DNA of 64,000 nucleotides from Sipunculus nudus (lineage: Eukaryota > Annelida > Sipuncula > Golfingiida > Sipunculidae). Location of the stretch: assembly GCA_026874595.1 (NCBI GenBank), contig CM049316.1, positions 51,533,676 to 51,597,675 on the forward strand, given 5' to 3'. The position numbers and the translations under genes were made by a program. The notes under the pieces are model-generated. The model searched no databases and was not told where the DNA came from. It saw only the letters and a list, made by a program, of their open reading frames with translations. Positions 34,374 to 46,974 of the stretch are shown here, piece by piece. Position 1 is the stretch's first letter; each line of letters opens with the position of its first letter.

Positions 34374-36537
34374 AGAGACGAGATTAAAATCCAGGCGGAT
34401 TTTAAATTCGCCTAGACGAGATTGCGATTGTGATCTCGCCTAGGCGAGATTGCAATTGTGATCTCGGCTAGACGGATTTTAAACTCGCCTAGACAAGATC
34501 ACAATTGCAATCTCGCCTAGGCGAGATTAAAATCCATCATCGAGCAGGCCAGGATTTTAATCTCTCCTAGGCGAGTTTAAAATCCGTCTGGTGTCATCCA
34601 GGCCAGTTTAAAATCTGCCTGATATTACTTAGGCGAGTTTAAAATCTGCCTAGGCGAGATTAAGATAGTGATCTGATCTAATTTCCTAATATATTAAGCA
34701 TTGTAATTGACATATGAAAGATGTTTTCAGTCGGATTTTCAATATTTTAACACTGAATGGTTATATATAGTTAAAAGGTAATATATTTATTAATATTTAC
34801 AGAATATTATAGTATTAATGTAATAATTAACTTTTTACAGTAATGTAATAGTTATTCATGTGATAATTAACATTAATTTTGGAAACAGAATTATGAAATA
34901 GATATTTGATTATTATTTGCACCTTTGATGTGTTTCATGTGGTCTACAGCATCCTTATCATACCAATTATTTGCAAAACATTTATTAATCTTTATTTTTT
35001 TTCTCCAGTTTTCTTAACAACCTTGTGTTTGTAAATATCACTAATAATTTTTACAAAAAAATAATTTGTAATTGTATTCAAATATATGGCAATTAGATAG
35101 TAACAAGAGGTATATTGAAGCACACTTATGAGATATTATGAAGAGCAAATCTGGGGGAAAAAGTCATCCACTTGCATATTGAATCAATCATAGATAGATA
35201 GATAGACAGATAGATAGATTAGTCTAGCTAGCTATTTCTTCACTATTTAATGAGTATATTACACATTAACATAAACAATCATCCTATTTGATAGTTCTTA
35301 CAGGACAAACAGAACAAATTAGTTGGTTGATCTAGTTCAAATGTTTCTTTTCACCCAGGTTTTCAACACTCAACAGTCAAAACATGTACACTTATGGTAC
35401 AAAATATGCAGGGTATCAGTATTTATGATGGACTTTGATACACCGTCCTTTTTTTTTGGTAATTAAACATCATATGAGAAAAGGTAAAAGTTGATACACA
35501 GATGTATGCATATTTCTTTGTCTTATTTAGTCTTTTCTTATAATGTATATAATATTCTTCTGATCTTTTTTTTAATGTTTTGTGAGGCATTTTGTGAAGC
35601 TTCAATATTTATGTAGACTGTGTTACAAGATAACTGCCTTTTTTTGGACAGTATTATATCATATCAGAAAAAATATGATTTCTAGATTCATAGAGTAATA
35701 GATCATTTATGCATGTGAACATGCATTGAATTATATTGATAAAAAATAAATGTTCCTTTTGTCTTTTTAAAATACTACATTACTAATATTACCAATCCCA
35801 GTTTCCCTTCAAATTAATATTGACAACAAAATTATTATGTAAATAATCAGCAGCAGCCCACATCATATATCATTTGAATATGCCATATATAATACCAATA
35901 TAAGTTTCTTATTACCTAGTTTATAAATAAAAATATAAAATAAAAAAATTAATGTTAATTATTACATAAATATTACAATATTCTGTAAATATTATTAAAT
36001 ATATATTACTTGTGAACTATACATAACCATATTAATAAAAAATATATAATATAAAATATTCCATTTCCAAAATTAATGTTAATTATTACATTAATAATAT
36101 AATATTCTGTAAATATTAATAAATATATAACTTGTGAACTATACATAACCATTCAGTGTTAAAATATTGAAAATCTGACTGAAACATCTTTCCTAAGTCA
36201 ATTACAATGCATAATTTATTGGGAAATTAGATCAGATCACTATTTTAATCTCGCCTAGGCAGATTTTAAACTCACCCAAGTGATATCAGGCAGATTTTAA
36301 ACTGGCCTGGATGACACCAGACAGATTATAAACTCGCCTAGGCGAGATTAAAATCCTGGCCTGCTCCATGATGGATTTTAATCTCGCCTAGGCGAGATTG
36401 CGATTGTGATCTCGTCTAGGCGAGTTTAAAATCTGTCTAGCCGAGATCACAATTGCAATCTCGCCTAGGCGAGATCACAATCGCAATCTCGTCTAGGCGA
36501 ATTTAAAATCCGCCTGGATTTCAATCTCGTCTCTGAC
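34371..36537. mobile_element. Foldback-type element with ~500-bp palindrome-rich terminal inverted repeats
   Basis: The arms 34371-34890 and 36050-36537 are inverted copies of each other, starting GTCAGAGACGAGATT and ending CTCGTCTCTGAC. Each outer arm is a chain of short palindromes around CGCCTAGGCG (for example ATCTCGCCTAGGCGAGAT at 34433-34450), joined by TTTAAAATC segments. The ~1.2-kb centre is AT-rich, has a GATA run (35191-35219) and a ~120-bp tandem duplication (about 35950-36150), and has no open frame above 60 codons. TATA-type flanks suggest TA insertion. No family assigned. Confidence 0.75.
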
Positions 36538-36575
36538 ATATATATAACTCTGAAGAAAAACAACACTGTTAATTC

Positions 36576-36618
<43 letters not shown>

Positions 36619-37094
36619 AGTATGTATTTTTATACTAAATTAATAAATGTTTACGTAGACATATATGCCTTGATATTCTTTGTTTGCTTCATGCTGAGAC
36701 TTAGACCACCTGAGACTTAAGACCACCTGTGACTTAAGACCGCTTTTGGTGTGGCACATCAGGTGGTCTTAACTCTCAGGTTTTTACTGTATATGTGTAA
36801 GACTTACCTCATTAAATACAAATCTTATGCAAAATGTCATGAAAACTGTAAATTTCCATACTAATTTTCATTTTTAGCTCAGCTGACTATAAGTCATCTG
36901 AGCTATAGTCGTCGTCCGTCCGTCCATCTGTCCGTCCGTCTGTCTGTAGATGTGGCACGTTTTGAAACCGTAAGACCTAGGAATCCAAAATTCGGCATAA
37001 TGTTAGATGTCCCGAAGATCTCCTACCAAGCCGAAAACTGGGTCTTTGCCACTTCGTTCCTTTGAGAAATTAAGGAAAAACCTTAATTTTTTAT

Positions 37095-39486
37095 TAGCTC
37101 AGCTGACTTTCAGTCATGCTGGGCTATAGCGATGGGTCTTTGTCCGTCGTCCTTCCGTCTGTCCGGCCGGCCGGCCATCCGTCCGTTAGCAGGGCACAAA
37201 TCATAACCGTAGGGGTTAGGGCCATGAACCCTATGCAGTCTTAGAGGTTCTAAAAAGATCTCCTTGCCAACCTGAAATTAGGTCACTGCGACCTATATTC
37301 TGGAAGTTATGGGGTGTGTTTGCACCCCCCCAGAAATAATTGTTTTAGCCAAAATTTTCATCCCAAACCTTACATCTTTCACATACAGCTCACCTACCAA
37401 CAGGGGGAGAACCATAATTATTTTGAGGTCACAAGGTCAAAGGTCAAGGTCACAAAACCAACTTCTTTGAAAAGCCTGTGGATGCATTTTAAGCCAAAGC
37501 TTTCATCCCAATTCTTTGATCTTTTACATATAGCTCACCTACTAGGTGGGAGAAGAATCCTATAGATGTTGAGGTCACAAGGTCAAAGGTCAGGGTCACA
37601 GGAGCCACTTCTTTGAAAAGGTTGTGGACACATTTCAAGCTAGACCTTTCATTCCAAACCTTTCAGCACTGATATCGCTTCTCTGCCAACAGGGGAAAAG
37701 ACCTGTTGATTTTGAGGTCAAAGGTCAAGTTCACAGCACCCTCTTCTTGCGTGGAGTCATTTTCAGGCAAACTTTTCAATCTATACTTTCCATCTGTCAT
37801 ATATGGCTTACCTACCAATAGGGGAAGAAGCCTATTGATGTTGAGTTCAAAAGGTCAAAGGTCAAGGTCACAATATTGTTCTAAATGCTTGTGAACATAT
37901 TTCAAGTGAAACTGTTCAACCCAAACCTTCAGTCTTTCACATATGCCACATTTATACATCACTCAATGTGATTCAAACTTCATATTTATGGGTCTTTTTG
38001 CATGAAGAAATAACTAATTGATTTTGAGGTCAGCTGGTCAGGAGGTTAAAGGTTGCAGGTTATTCACTCATTGGTTGCCAAGTAATTACACCCAGCCAGA
38101 TGTAATTGGTTAGTAGTTACCCATCATTTAGAAAGAATCCAGTTGATATGTGGGCAAAAGGCCAAGGTCATAGGTCAGGTCAACTTATTTTGTAGACCAT
38201 CTCAATTTTTCTTGTATATATAAGCTTGCACTCCAGCTGGTACATCTCACCGTGTGGCTGTAATTGTGAGTGACACTGGTGACATATGACTCCCTTTTGT
38301 ATCAGGCTATTAAGTGAAAAGGCTTAGTGATAAGTACCTCGTTACTGCATAACAAAACACTGTTGTTGGAATACTTCAGCCAGGAATTAACACTATGAGA
38401 GTATAGTATTAAGGTTTAGCTACTGATTTATGAGATGATGGGAACATTTTGCAGTTTATTTTATGGAATCATAGCAAAAAACTTAGTTTCCTAGATGTCT
38501 GAGTATTTTTATATAAATCACCACATAATATGTGGATGTTTACTTGATTTAGGATGGCTTTATTTTATTACAAGACTCTTAGTCATGCTTTCTGCATTTC
38601 TTTTCTTTCAGGTTTTGCAGTTTACCAACCCTGCTGACCCCATTGAGTGATAATAAAAAATATTGGACCTACACTTTTACATTTGCATATCTATTAATTT
38701 GATATGAGCGCCTGAACATGCCTTTTGAATTGTTTTGGACATTCATTACTGTAACATCATTTGGAGAATTTGCCCCAAGTTTGGTCTCTTATTGGAGGAT
38801 GTGTGATATTAAATGTCAGACTTGTCAGAAATCCATTATGTCTGCCAGTTAGCTGGCTTAGAAATCCTTTTTTCAGTGCAGTATCAGTAATTTTCCTTCA
38901 ATTTTTGGTCCGATTTAGAGAATGGTTGTTGTCTGATTTCAGACCTGTCAGAAGTCCAAAATGGCCACCAGGCAACCATCTTTAAATTCCTTTTGATCAT
39001 ATTATCTCAAGAACTGTTAAAGTGAAGGCAGTTGGACGTATATTAATGTAATCTTGCAAAGGATTGGGTCAAATATTTCTTAATAAATATTATCATCATA
39101 TATGAAAGTGCAGTACAGTTGGCTTGTATTGAATAAAAATTCATACAGAAGCACCTGTTTCTCAATAATTCTTGCATGGATTTCCTTGATTTTTTGCTCT
39201 ATATTTTGATCTAATTTTGCCCTTTGTGGTGTTCCTTTTGAGACTGACAGGTATCAAGTAAGCTATGGGAATAGTTCTGGATACCTTAAGAATCATACAT
39301 TTTCCTCAGACCATCTATTCACTGTGTTTTAACCAGACATAGGTGATATATATTTCTGTTGTCGTAGAAAAATTCAACAAATTGGCAAATTGGTTCTTCA
39401 AAATTTGACTGGAAGTTGTGAATCTCAGCCCATGATGTCGCAGGTCATGCTTGGCAGCTGAGCGTCATGACCCATGGGTCACTTGT
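37095..39486 (+). mobile_element. Nested 2.4-kb HINE/pearl-like element
   Basis: Starts TAGCTCAGCTGACTTTCAGT, has a GTCC/GGCC tetranucleotide tract (37142-37185), then ~140-bp tandem units, a unique tail, and ends GTCATGACCCATGGGTCACTTGT. Removal restores TTTTTTAT|T(A/G)AAAACC, which is uninterrupted at about 11777-11793. No target duplication is present. Non-coding. Confidence 0.75.
37434..37870 (+). repeat. ~140-bp tandem units with AGGTCA clusters (second site)
   Basis: Clusters at 37434, 37579, 37715 and 37852 (spacing 136-145) read AGGTCAAAGGTCAAGGTCA or close variants. They are homologous to the core at 14421-15670. Confidence 0.75.
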
Positions 39487-42138
39487 TGAAAACCTATTTT
39501 CACACTTCAGGACTGCCTAATGTCGAAACCACTCATCTGTATTTCCTCATATTTACCATAAATATTCCTCTATATAGTTCCTTAGTACATGCCAGAAATT
39601 AGGTCTGTATTATATAATTCAAAAAAGTTATGGGCCCAAACATAATGCATTTTGTAAAAAATCAGAAAAGATATTTGATCACTTAACACAAAAAATGTTA
39701 AAGCTAAGGACTTTTTTCCCAGTAATATATCTTTAATTAATAAAAATTAAATTGTATACCCAAAATTAGATCAAAATCTTTTAAATTTTTTTAAATATTA
39801 ACAAAAATAAAAAATTGGTACCTTAAATTTTGCCCAACTTTGACCATGGCACGTTTTTTTCCTGGAAGTACTGTGGATCTAATTTTCACAGCATGTACAA
39901 ATAAGGATTTAATCTGTTAAAATCTGAAATTTGAAAATAAAAGCTGCAAAATTAGGCTAGTTATTGAATTTGTTTGGAGGCTCTTGTTGTATTCCCTTAC
40001 ATTGTCAAGCAGTCCACTGTAGTCACTGTTCGTCATTCAGTGCAGCCCTCTATGCTCCCAAGGTTGTTGGCATAATGTTAGATGTCCCCATAATCTCCTA
40101 CCAAGCCGAAAACAGGGTCTTTGAGACTTTGTTCCTTTGAGAAATTAAGGAAAAACCTTAATTTTTTATTAAAAACCTATTTTAACATATCAGGACAGCC
40201 TAACTGTGAAACCACTCACCTGTTTTTCCTCATATTTACCATAAATATTCCTCTATATAGTTCCTATGTACATGCCAGAAATTAGGTCTGTATTATAAGA
40301 TTTAAAAAAAAGTTATGGGCTCAAACATAATGCATTTTGTAAAAATTCAGGAAAGATATTTGATCACTTAACACAAAACATGTTAAAGCTAAGGACTTTT
40401 TCCCAGTAATATATCTTTAATTAATCAAAATTAAATTGTATACCCAAAATATGATCAAAATCTGTTAAAACTTTTAAAATATTAGCAAAAAAAAATTGGT
40501 ACCTTAAATTTTGCCTAAATTTGACCATGGCATGTTTTTTTCTTATAAGTACATTTGATTTAATTTTCACAGCCAGTTTACATATAGATTTAATCTGATG
40601 AATTTTGAATTTTAAAGTATAAGCTTAAAAAATAGTCTAGCTATTGAAGTTTTTTAGAAGCCTTAATGTATTTGTTTTTTCTAGCATCATGACCCTACTT
40701 TTGTTTTCCTGGAAATCCAAAAATTGGCATAATGTTAGATGTAATTGTATTTATTGATTATATTGATTATATTCATATTCTTCCATACATTCCCTATGTA
40801 CATACCAAAATTTAGGTCAGTATTGTATACTTTGTTGAAGTTATAGGCCCAAACATAATGCACCTTATAAAAAATCAGGATATATATTTACTCACTTAAC
40901 ATAAAAATGGCTGAGACTTTTTTTCAGGAATATAACATCTTTCAATCAAGATTCAATTGTATACCGAAAATTAGATCTGAAATTTGCAATTTTTTTAAGT
41001 TATTAGCACAAATATACAATCAGTACCTTAAATTTTGCCCAACTTTGGCCACTGCACGAATTTTTCCTTTAAGTACTGTGGATGTTATTTTCACAGCATG
41101 TACACATAAGGATTTAATTTGTTAAAATCTGAAATTTGAAAAATAAAAGCTGCAAAATTAGGCTAGTTATTGAATTTGTTTGGAGGCCCTTGTTGTATTC
41201 CCTTACATTGTCAAGCAAGCCACTGAGGTCACTGTAGGTCATTCAGTGCAACTCTCTATGCTCCCCAGGCTGTTATGTAATCCCATCACTCAGGCAAGCC
41301 CTCTCTCTTGTTGAGCTTGATCAGGCTGCCAGCATAAATACCACAGGGAGCCTTTCTCTCCCCCCCCCCCCCCCCCCCACCCCATTCTGTTGGCAGACCT
41401 GTACTCTAAACAAGATGAATCTTATAATTTCACATTTTTTCAGCGATGAACAGTAACAACAGAGACCCCTCCCTGACCCACCGCTTTGATACACAGGACT
41501 AATATACAATACAAAGCTTATAATTTCAATGTTAAAAAAATTCTTTTTGTTGAGACTTGGACAATTTTGATTTTTTTTAAAGAAAAAAATGTTCTGGAAT
41601 TTAATCCTAATATTCAAATATGGTAAAATATTAGAACCTAATGTAAGTGCTAACTGACAAGATTTAAGAAGATATAAATACTTGGTAGCATTTCATTCAT
41701 ATCTTTTAAAGTTGGCGGGGCCTAGGTGTGAATAACACTGTTAAACCTAGTTTTTAAAATTAGGAATATTGGTCAAACTTTGTAGGATTAATTTTTAACT
41801 CATATGGCCATATATTTAACTTTTGAAAACTTAATTACCTAAACACATTATTTGTTTATGAAATGGAACTTTAATATGACACTTACTATAGGCCCATTTT
41901 TTCCCTTGGTGCATCACTAAATGGTTTCAGGCCAAAGGTTTCATTTATTACACAGTCCATATGCTTTAGCTCATGTCCATTATTCTATAATTTTCAGAGT
42001 TTCATTTAAGCTGGGCCATTTTCTCTTAGCTTTTCAAATGGTAATATACATGGAAAAACCATAAGAAATAAAAATATTTTGCAGTTACTAATATTTTCCA
42101 AAATTCAGCAGAGCGACGAGACCCACGGGTCCCTTGTT

Positions 42139-44254
42139 TAACAGCATGTACCGTAAGTATTGAATCTATTTAAATCTGAAATTTGAAAACAAAAGCTCCA
42201 AAGTAAGGCTTGTTATTGAATTTTTCTTGCAGGCCCTATTGTATTAACCCTGCCTGGGCTTTAGTATTTGCATTTACTAATAAAATGCTTAAAAAGTGAT
42301 TCCATGTACCGATAGACTTAACTCAGTGCCAGCTCCTATCACTAAAGCCCTGTAAAGTCTGTATGGTGAATCCCTGATTTTTGCATATTAAGGGGTCACA
42401 AGGCTCTTTGAGGACCTGACCATTCCCCGTATTTGCATATCAGACCGTCACGTCTCATGTGAGTTTCATCATTGCTATGAGAACGCCAACAGCGGTCCCA
42501 CAGCTTGACCTGCTTGGTAACATTTGCACTGAAATCATGTATTCAGGTATTCCACACATGGACCTTTGTGTCCTATGATATATCTCTGCTGAACGAATAT
42601 TGCGGTCCATGGGCCAAATGTAAGTGCATATTGTAGACACTATGGCAACAATTTTGTACCGATAGGTCCAGTAAAATTCCCTCTGCCGAGATGACAAGAG
42701 CAGCTGGCAGAATTTGTCTGAAACCGTGTATTAACTGCCAAACTGCCACTCGTGAATCAAGATCATTTCAGTCAGCCGGTACATTTTGACTGTGCTTGTC
42801 GCGTGTGCACATGAATATCTTGCGCAGATTGATTGAGCCAGAGTTTGTTAGGCCTACTCTCAAGAGTGGTGGTCCGATAAACATTAACACTGAGTATGAT
42901 GGTCATAGTGTTTTAAAGTCTCGCTGAAGTCAACATAAACGACGACCTAAAAATATTAAGACAAATTAAATCGGAATATTAGTAGCTGTCAAGGTCATTC
43001 CTAAAAAAACACCCTATATCATGGGTACCTTGCCCCAGATTCATCAGAATGGACAGATTTATTCTCAGATGCACACAAACGAAAACACAAGAAAGACAAA
43101 TTTATGATAATATTTAATTATTAACTATATACATCAGTGACTTAAAGAAGTGCAATGGAATTATCCAAATTGGGTCCCCTCTGTATTATAAATCTCTGGT
43201 TGGTTAATATCTATGTCGCCCTACAGGTGACCTTGAAGTTGGTACGATACCCCACAAGATTCGCACAAGACTCTAAAAATGTAGAATAATAAAGAAAGAC
43301 CTGAATCAATCTGCACGTGACAAAAATTTAAAAGACTTAGTGTTATACAGTCACTATGGAATATTTCTTTAATGTAAAATGAATGCATAACGCATGCATC
43401 AGTCTGAGGCCGTCTAATTGTTGATTTACAGTAAACACATTAATAGAAAATACAATAGTAATGCTCAAATTTATGAAATGGTCTTCATTTTTCTGTATAA
43501 GTGAGACAGGACAAAATTACCCACCAGAATGACTCAGTGTTCCATAGGACTAATTTTTACTCATTACAATGGTGGCCAGGGTAAATTCAGGAGGCTACAA
43601 AACATTCTCATTCAGACCCATGGGAGACTCAGAAAAAGGACTTACAATCAGGTGCCTGGTACTGTTTACAACTCAGGTTAGCCCATACTGGATCCTGAGT
43701 ATTCTGGTTGGTTGTGGACCCTGCTGGACTGCATGGTTGTAGTGGTTGGTTGTAGTCCCTGCTGAACTAGTTATAGTCATAACTGAGTAGTTGTGGTCCA
43801 TGTGAGTAATAACTTGGTAGTTCTTGCCCATATATGAGTGATAACCTGGTAGTTGTGGCCCATGTGCTCAAAAACTGATCCCAAGGGAATATAAATAAAA
43901 ACAAAATTAGTTCAGTCTTCATAGCTGACTAAATCATGGGACTAATAAACCCGGCTCTATGGCCCTATATATTGTCCTTTAGATTTTGTTCTTGGCTCAG
44001 CAACAGCACAACAGTCTATTAGAGTTGGCTAAATTCTGGGAATAATTTCCCCGGCTCATAGGCCCCTGTGCTGTTCTTCAGTATTGGCTACCAGGCCCAG
44101 ACCAATGGTCAGAAATCTGAATGTTACCCCCTCAAGGGTCTGCTGCCAACTGACTGAACTCCTAATGGCCCATAATGCCTCTCTCTGGCTCTCAAAGGTA
44201 ACATGGGAAGGAAACTTTTGTAGCCTTTCCTCTAAAGTTTGAAACTTTTTTTAG
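42139..44254 (+). other. Mostly plain intron with small remnants
   Basis: Bases 42139-42240 are a decayed family A piece (GAAATTTGAAAACAAAAGC). The rest shows no termini or domain. A loose imperfect repetition of TAGTTGTGGCCCATGTG-like phrases occurs at 43690-43870. Confidence 0.5.
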
Positions 44255-46512
44255 CGAACCTGTGAGCTTATGCTATGGCGCAGTGTCGTCCGTCCATCGT
44301 CTGCCGTCCGCCGTCAGCTGTCAGCCGTCCGCCGTCCAGGGCTGGCTTTCCGCCATCCATGGCTGTAAGTCAGAAACCCTCAGAGCTAGCAGCTCCAAAA
44401 TACATGTAAGAATTAGTCATATGTGAAACTTGGTGCCCTGGAGCTTATTATTGGGTATCTGCATTAATTTAGATTTTATAGAGAAAAAGCTTAAAAACCT
44501 TTAAAAATCTTCTTCTCTGAAACTGTCCAGCCTAATTGTCCAATATTTCACAGAAATGATCCCTGGAACAATCTCTCTCAAGTTTGTTTGAATGGTTCCA
44601 GTTCAGAAATTTTTGGCTGAGTTACAGGAGGTTGAACTTAGTCATCTGTCCAAAAAAGCACACTAAAATTAAAATCTAAAAAATGGCTAGAGCTATAATC
44701 ACCAAATTTTATACCAATGGTTGTCACATATGTCATATCTGATTTTGAGGTATTGGTGGCGCCACCTACATTGATGTATTTTTTACAAGCAAAAATGTAA
44801 TTTTAAACTCTTCTAGCTTATACACTGATTTATGATGAAACTGTTAAGCTGATTGGTTTGAACTTTACAAGAATTATTCTCTGGTAGGGTTCTGCCAGTT
44901 TTATAAGAATAGACTGGCTAAATACAGTTTAAAAAAAACATTGTAGCCAATTGAAAAAGGCTTTCTGTATTTGAAAACAGATTTGACAACATGCTGACTT
45001 TCAGCAGCCAAGTCAAGAGGTCACTTAGTACAAACAGGTGGGGTCCAGACATCACCATGGCAACTGACCTGGCTGGGGGGGGGTGTCTAGACAATGTGTC
45101 GAGACATCTAGACACAGCGTCTAGACATCTAGACACAATGTTTAGATGCAGAATTCCCAGATTATTGGAACTATATCTTTCAACTGTTTGAAAAAACTTG
45201 GTTTGCATTTTAAGCGAATTGGGTTTATAATCAGGTCACATGTGAACTGCTCAGCCCTCATTTTTGGTTGACCTCTGACCTTTCCTCGCTGCCCAGCATC
45301 CATTTGTGCGTCTGTTTCCACACATAAACCCACATACATGTATCTCAGGAACCATTAGACCGATAAGGCTAAAAATTTTGCACAAATGTAGCCCTTTGAT
45401 AGCTTAATAACATACACTAAAATGGTGGCGCCACCTGCAACCATTATTGCACAGCGTCCATCTGTTCATCTGCCTTGGGATAATATCACTCATATCTCAT
45501 ATGAGTGATATTAAATAATTTAAGAGAATTAATATATAATTAAACCCATCAATATGCATGATTTGATAATATATGAGCCAAATTATGGATAAATAAAGGA
45601 GCAAATGTTTCAGCTAAAACGTTTTGCGATACTATTGTTTTCAGTCGGCTGCTGCCGCCTCATAGGTTTCCAGAGAACTCCTCGGTAACCACTGGACAGA
45701 ATTTTACAAAACTCAGAATTATAATTGGGTCACATGTGAGCTGCTGTGCCCTCATTTTGGGTTGACCTCTGAACTTTCCTCTTTGCACAGCATACATCTG
45801 TGTGTCTGTTTTCACAGATAAACCCACATATCTTGGGATCGTTTAACCAATCGGGCTGAAAAATTGCACAGTTGTAGCCCATGGATAGGTGTATATCTTT
45901 CACAAAACACAAAATATCTCAGGACTGGTTTTACTTATCTGCCTGAAATTTTGCATTTGTATACATCTCAGAGGATGTTCTCATTTATATGACAGGTGGT
46001 CCCACCTACAATCATGTTTACGCTGCAGACATCAATGCTAATATCTCAGGACTGGTTTGACATGTCTGCCTGAAATTTTGCATGTGTATTGATCTAACAT
46101 AGCTCTTGAACACACACAGAACTAGTGGCGCCACCTGCAAATGTTTTTGCATGTTGTCTGTCTGGGGTAAAAATCGCTCATATCTTGGCAATGGTTTGAC
46201 TTATATGCCTTAAATTTTGCATCTATATACATCTTGGATAGATTTCTCATTTATATGAAGTGGCACCACCTATAATCATGTGAATGCTGCAGACATCCAT
46301 GCTAATATCTCGGGACTTGGGTAAAAACGACTCACATCAGCACTTGTTTGACCAATCACAGTGTTAACATGACAGACATCCATGCTTATATGCAACACAT
46401 CTCACTCTTTTTCCCCATAGTACATACCACTCAATCCATGCTTTACTTCACCCATACCACTTGATTTTATGGATACATGTGGTTGCTTGTCGACTACCTG
46501 AATTCTAGTTGT
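44255..46512 (+). mobile_element. Family C element, copy 1
   Basis: Starts TTTAGCGAACCTGTGAGC with a CGTCCGTCC/CCGCCGTC-rich stretch. It contains a TCTAGACA palindromic cluster at about 45088-45140, a few ~280-bp units, and an interruption by A-type sequence at about 45500-45710. It ends with a hairpin (GTGGTT loop GACTAC, 46479-46497), a 7-nt spacer and CTAG. The first ~950 bp match 46975-47920. Confidence 0.6.
45481..45513. repeat. Perfect hairpin, 15-bp stem and 3-nt loop
   Basis: TAATATCACTCATAT, then CTC, then its exact reverse complement. It lies at the junction where the family C core is interrupted. Confidence 0.9.
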
Positions 46513-46974
46513 TTTACAAATTTATAAAATATATTTTTGCGGTAAAATAAATCTGTGTGCATAATGTGATGTTATCTTACCTTATTTGAGATAAATGTTG
46601 ATGCAATTTAGAATAGTGAATCAATTTATATATTCATTTATATTTGTTAAACTGTAAATGTGTGAAATATAAAAACTTTAAACAAATTTGATGTAATAAA
46701 AAGAATTAGGATCTAATGCAAACTACTGCTCACATGCTTCAGTTTCAACATTTGGAAACACATGGTCGGATCACAAAAAATTATTTGCAACAATTTCTTA
46801 CTTATCAATACAAGCCAATCATAACAACCAACCATGGCTAATATTACCTCTTCCTCTCAGAATTTATCTCCATTTGATATTATTTTAGACTAGCTGATAA
46901 ACCCGGTATACCGCGCTTATTAATGGCTTTGGGGAAAAATATTAGCTGAGATGTGGAATGTTGGCCCATTTTTA
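46513..46974 (+). repeat. Decayed family A fragment
   Basis: Phrases such as ATCTGTGTGCATAATGTGATG (compare 17297) and AACAATTTCTTACTTATCA (compare 11128) identify it as A-type interior without termini. Confidence 0.45.

Larger units (their letters stand above)
33116..36789. mobile_element. Possible pogo/Tigger-like element carrying a nested foldback element
   Basis: The left end TA|CAGTGAAACCTGAACC, with subterminal AAGCGACCAC-type motifs repeated to about 33305, pairs loosely with the right end (read inward) TA|CAGTAAAAACCTGAGAG and subterminal TTAAGACCACCTG repeats (36697-36770). TA duplications and CAGT ends suit the pogo branch of Tc1/mariner. The two ends are not closely similar and could be separate remnants. 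No transposase is seen. Confidence 0.35.
36873..42138 (+). mobile_element. Family A element split by a nested HINE
   Basis: Starts TTAGCTCAGCTGACTATAAG with a GTCCGTCCGTCTGTCTG tract. It breaks at 37094 and resumes at 39487 (AAAACCTATTTTCACACTTC). The A body then contains about three tandem ~600-bp sub-units (39487, 40070 and 40729, each with GGCATAATGTTAGATG and ATTGTATACC). It ends at 42105-42138 with CAGCAGAGCGACGAGACC and a decayed GACCCACGGGTC. The end part 41583-42138 matches 1557-1919 and 2895-2961. A long poly-C run lies at 41360-41379. Confidence 0.6.
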
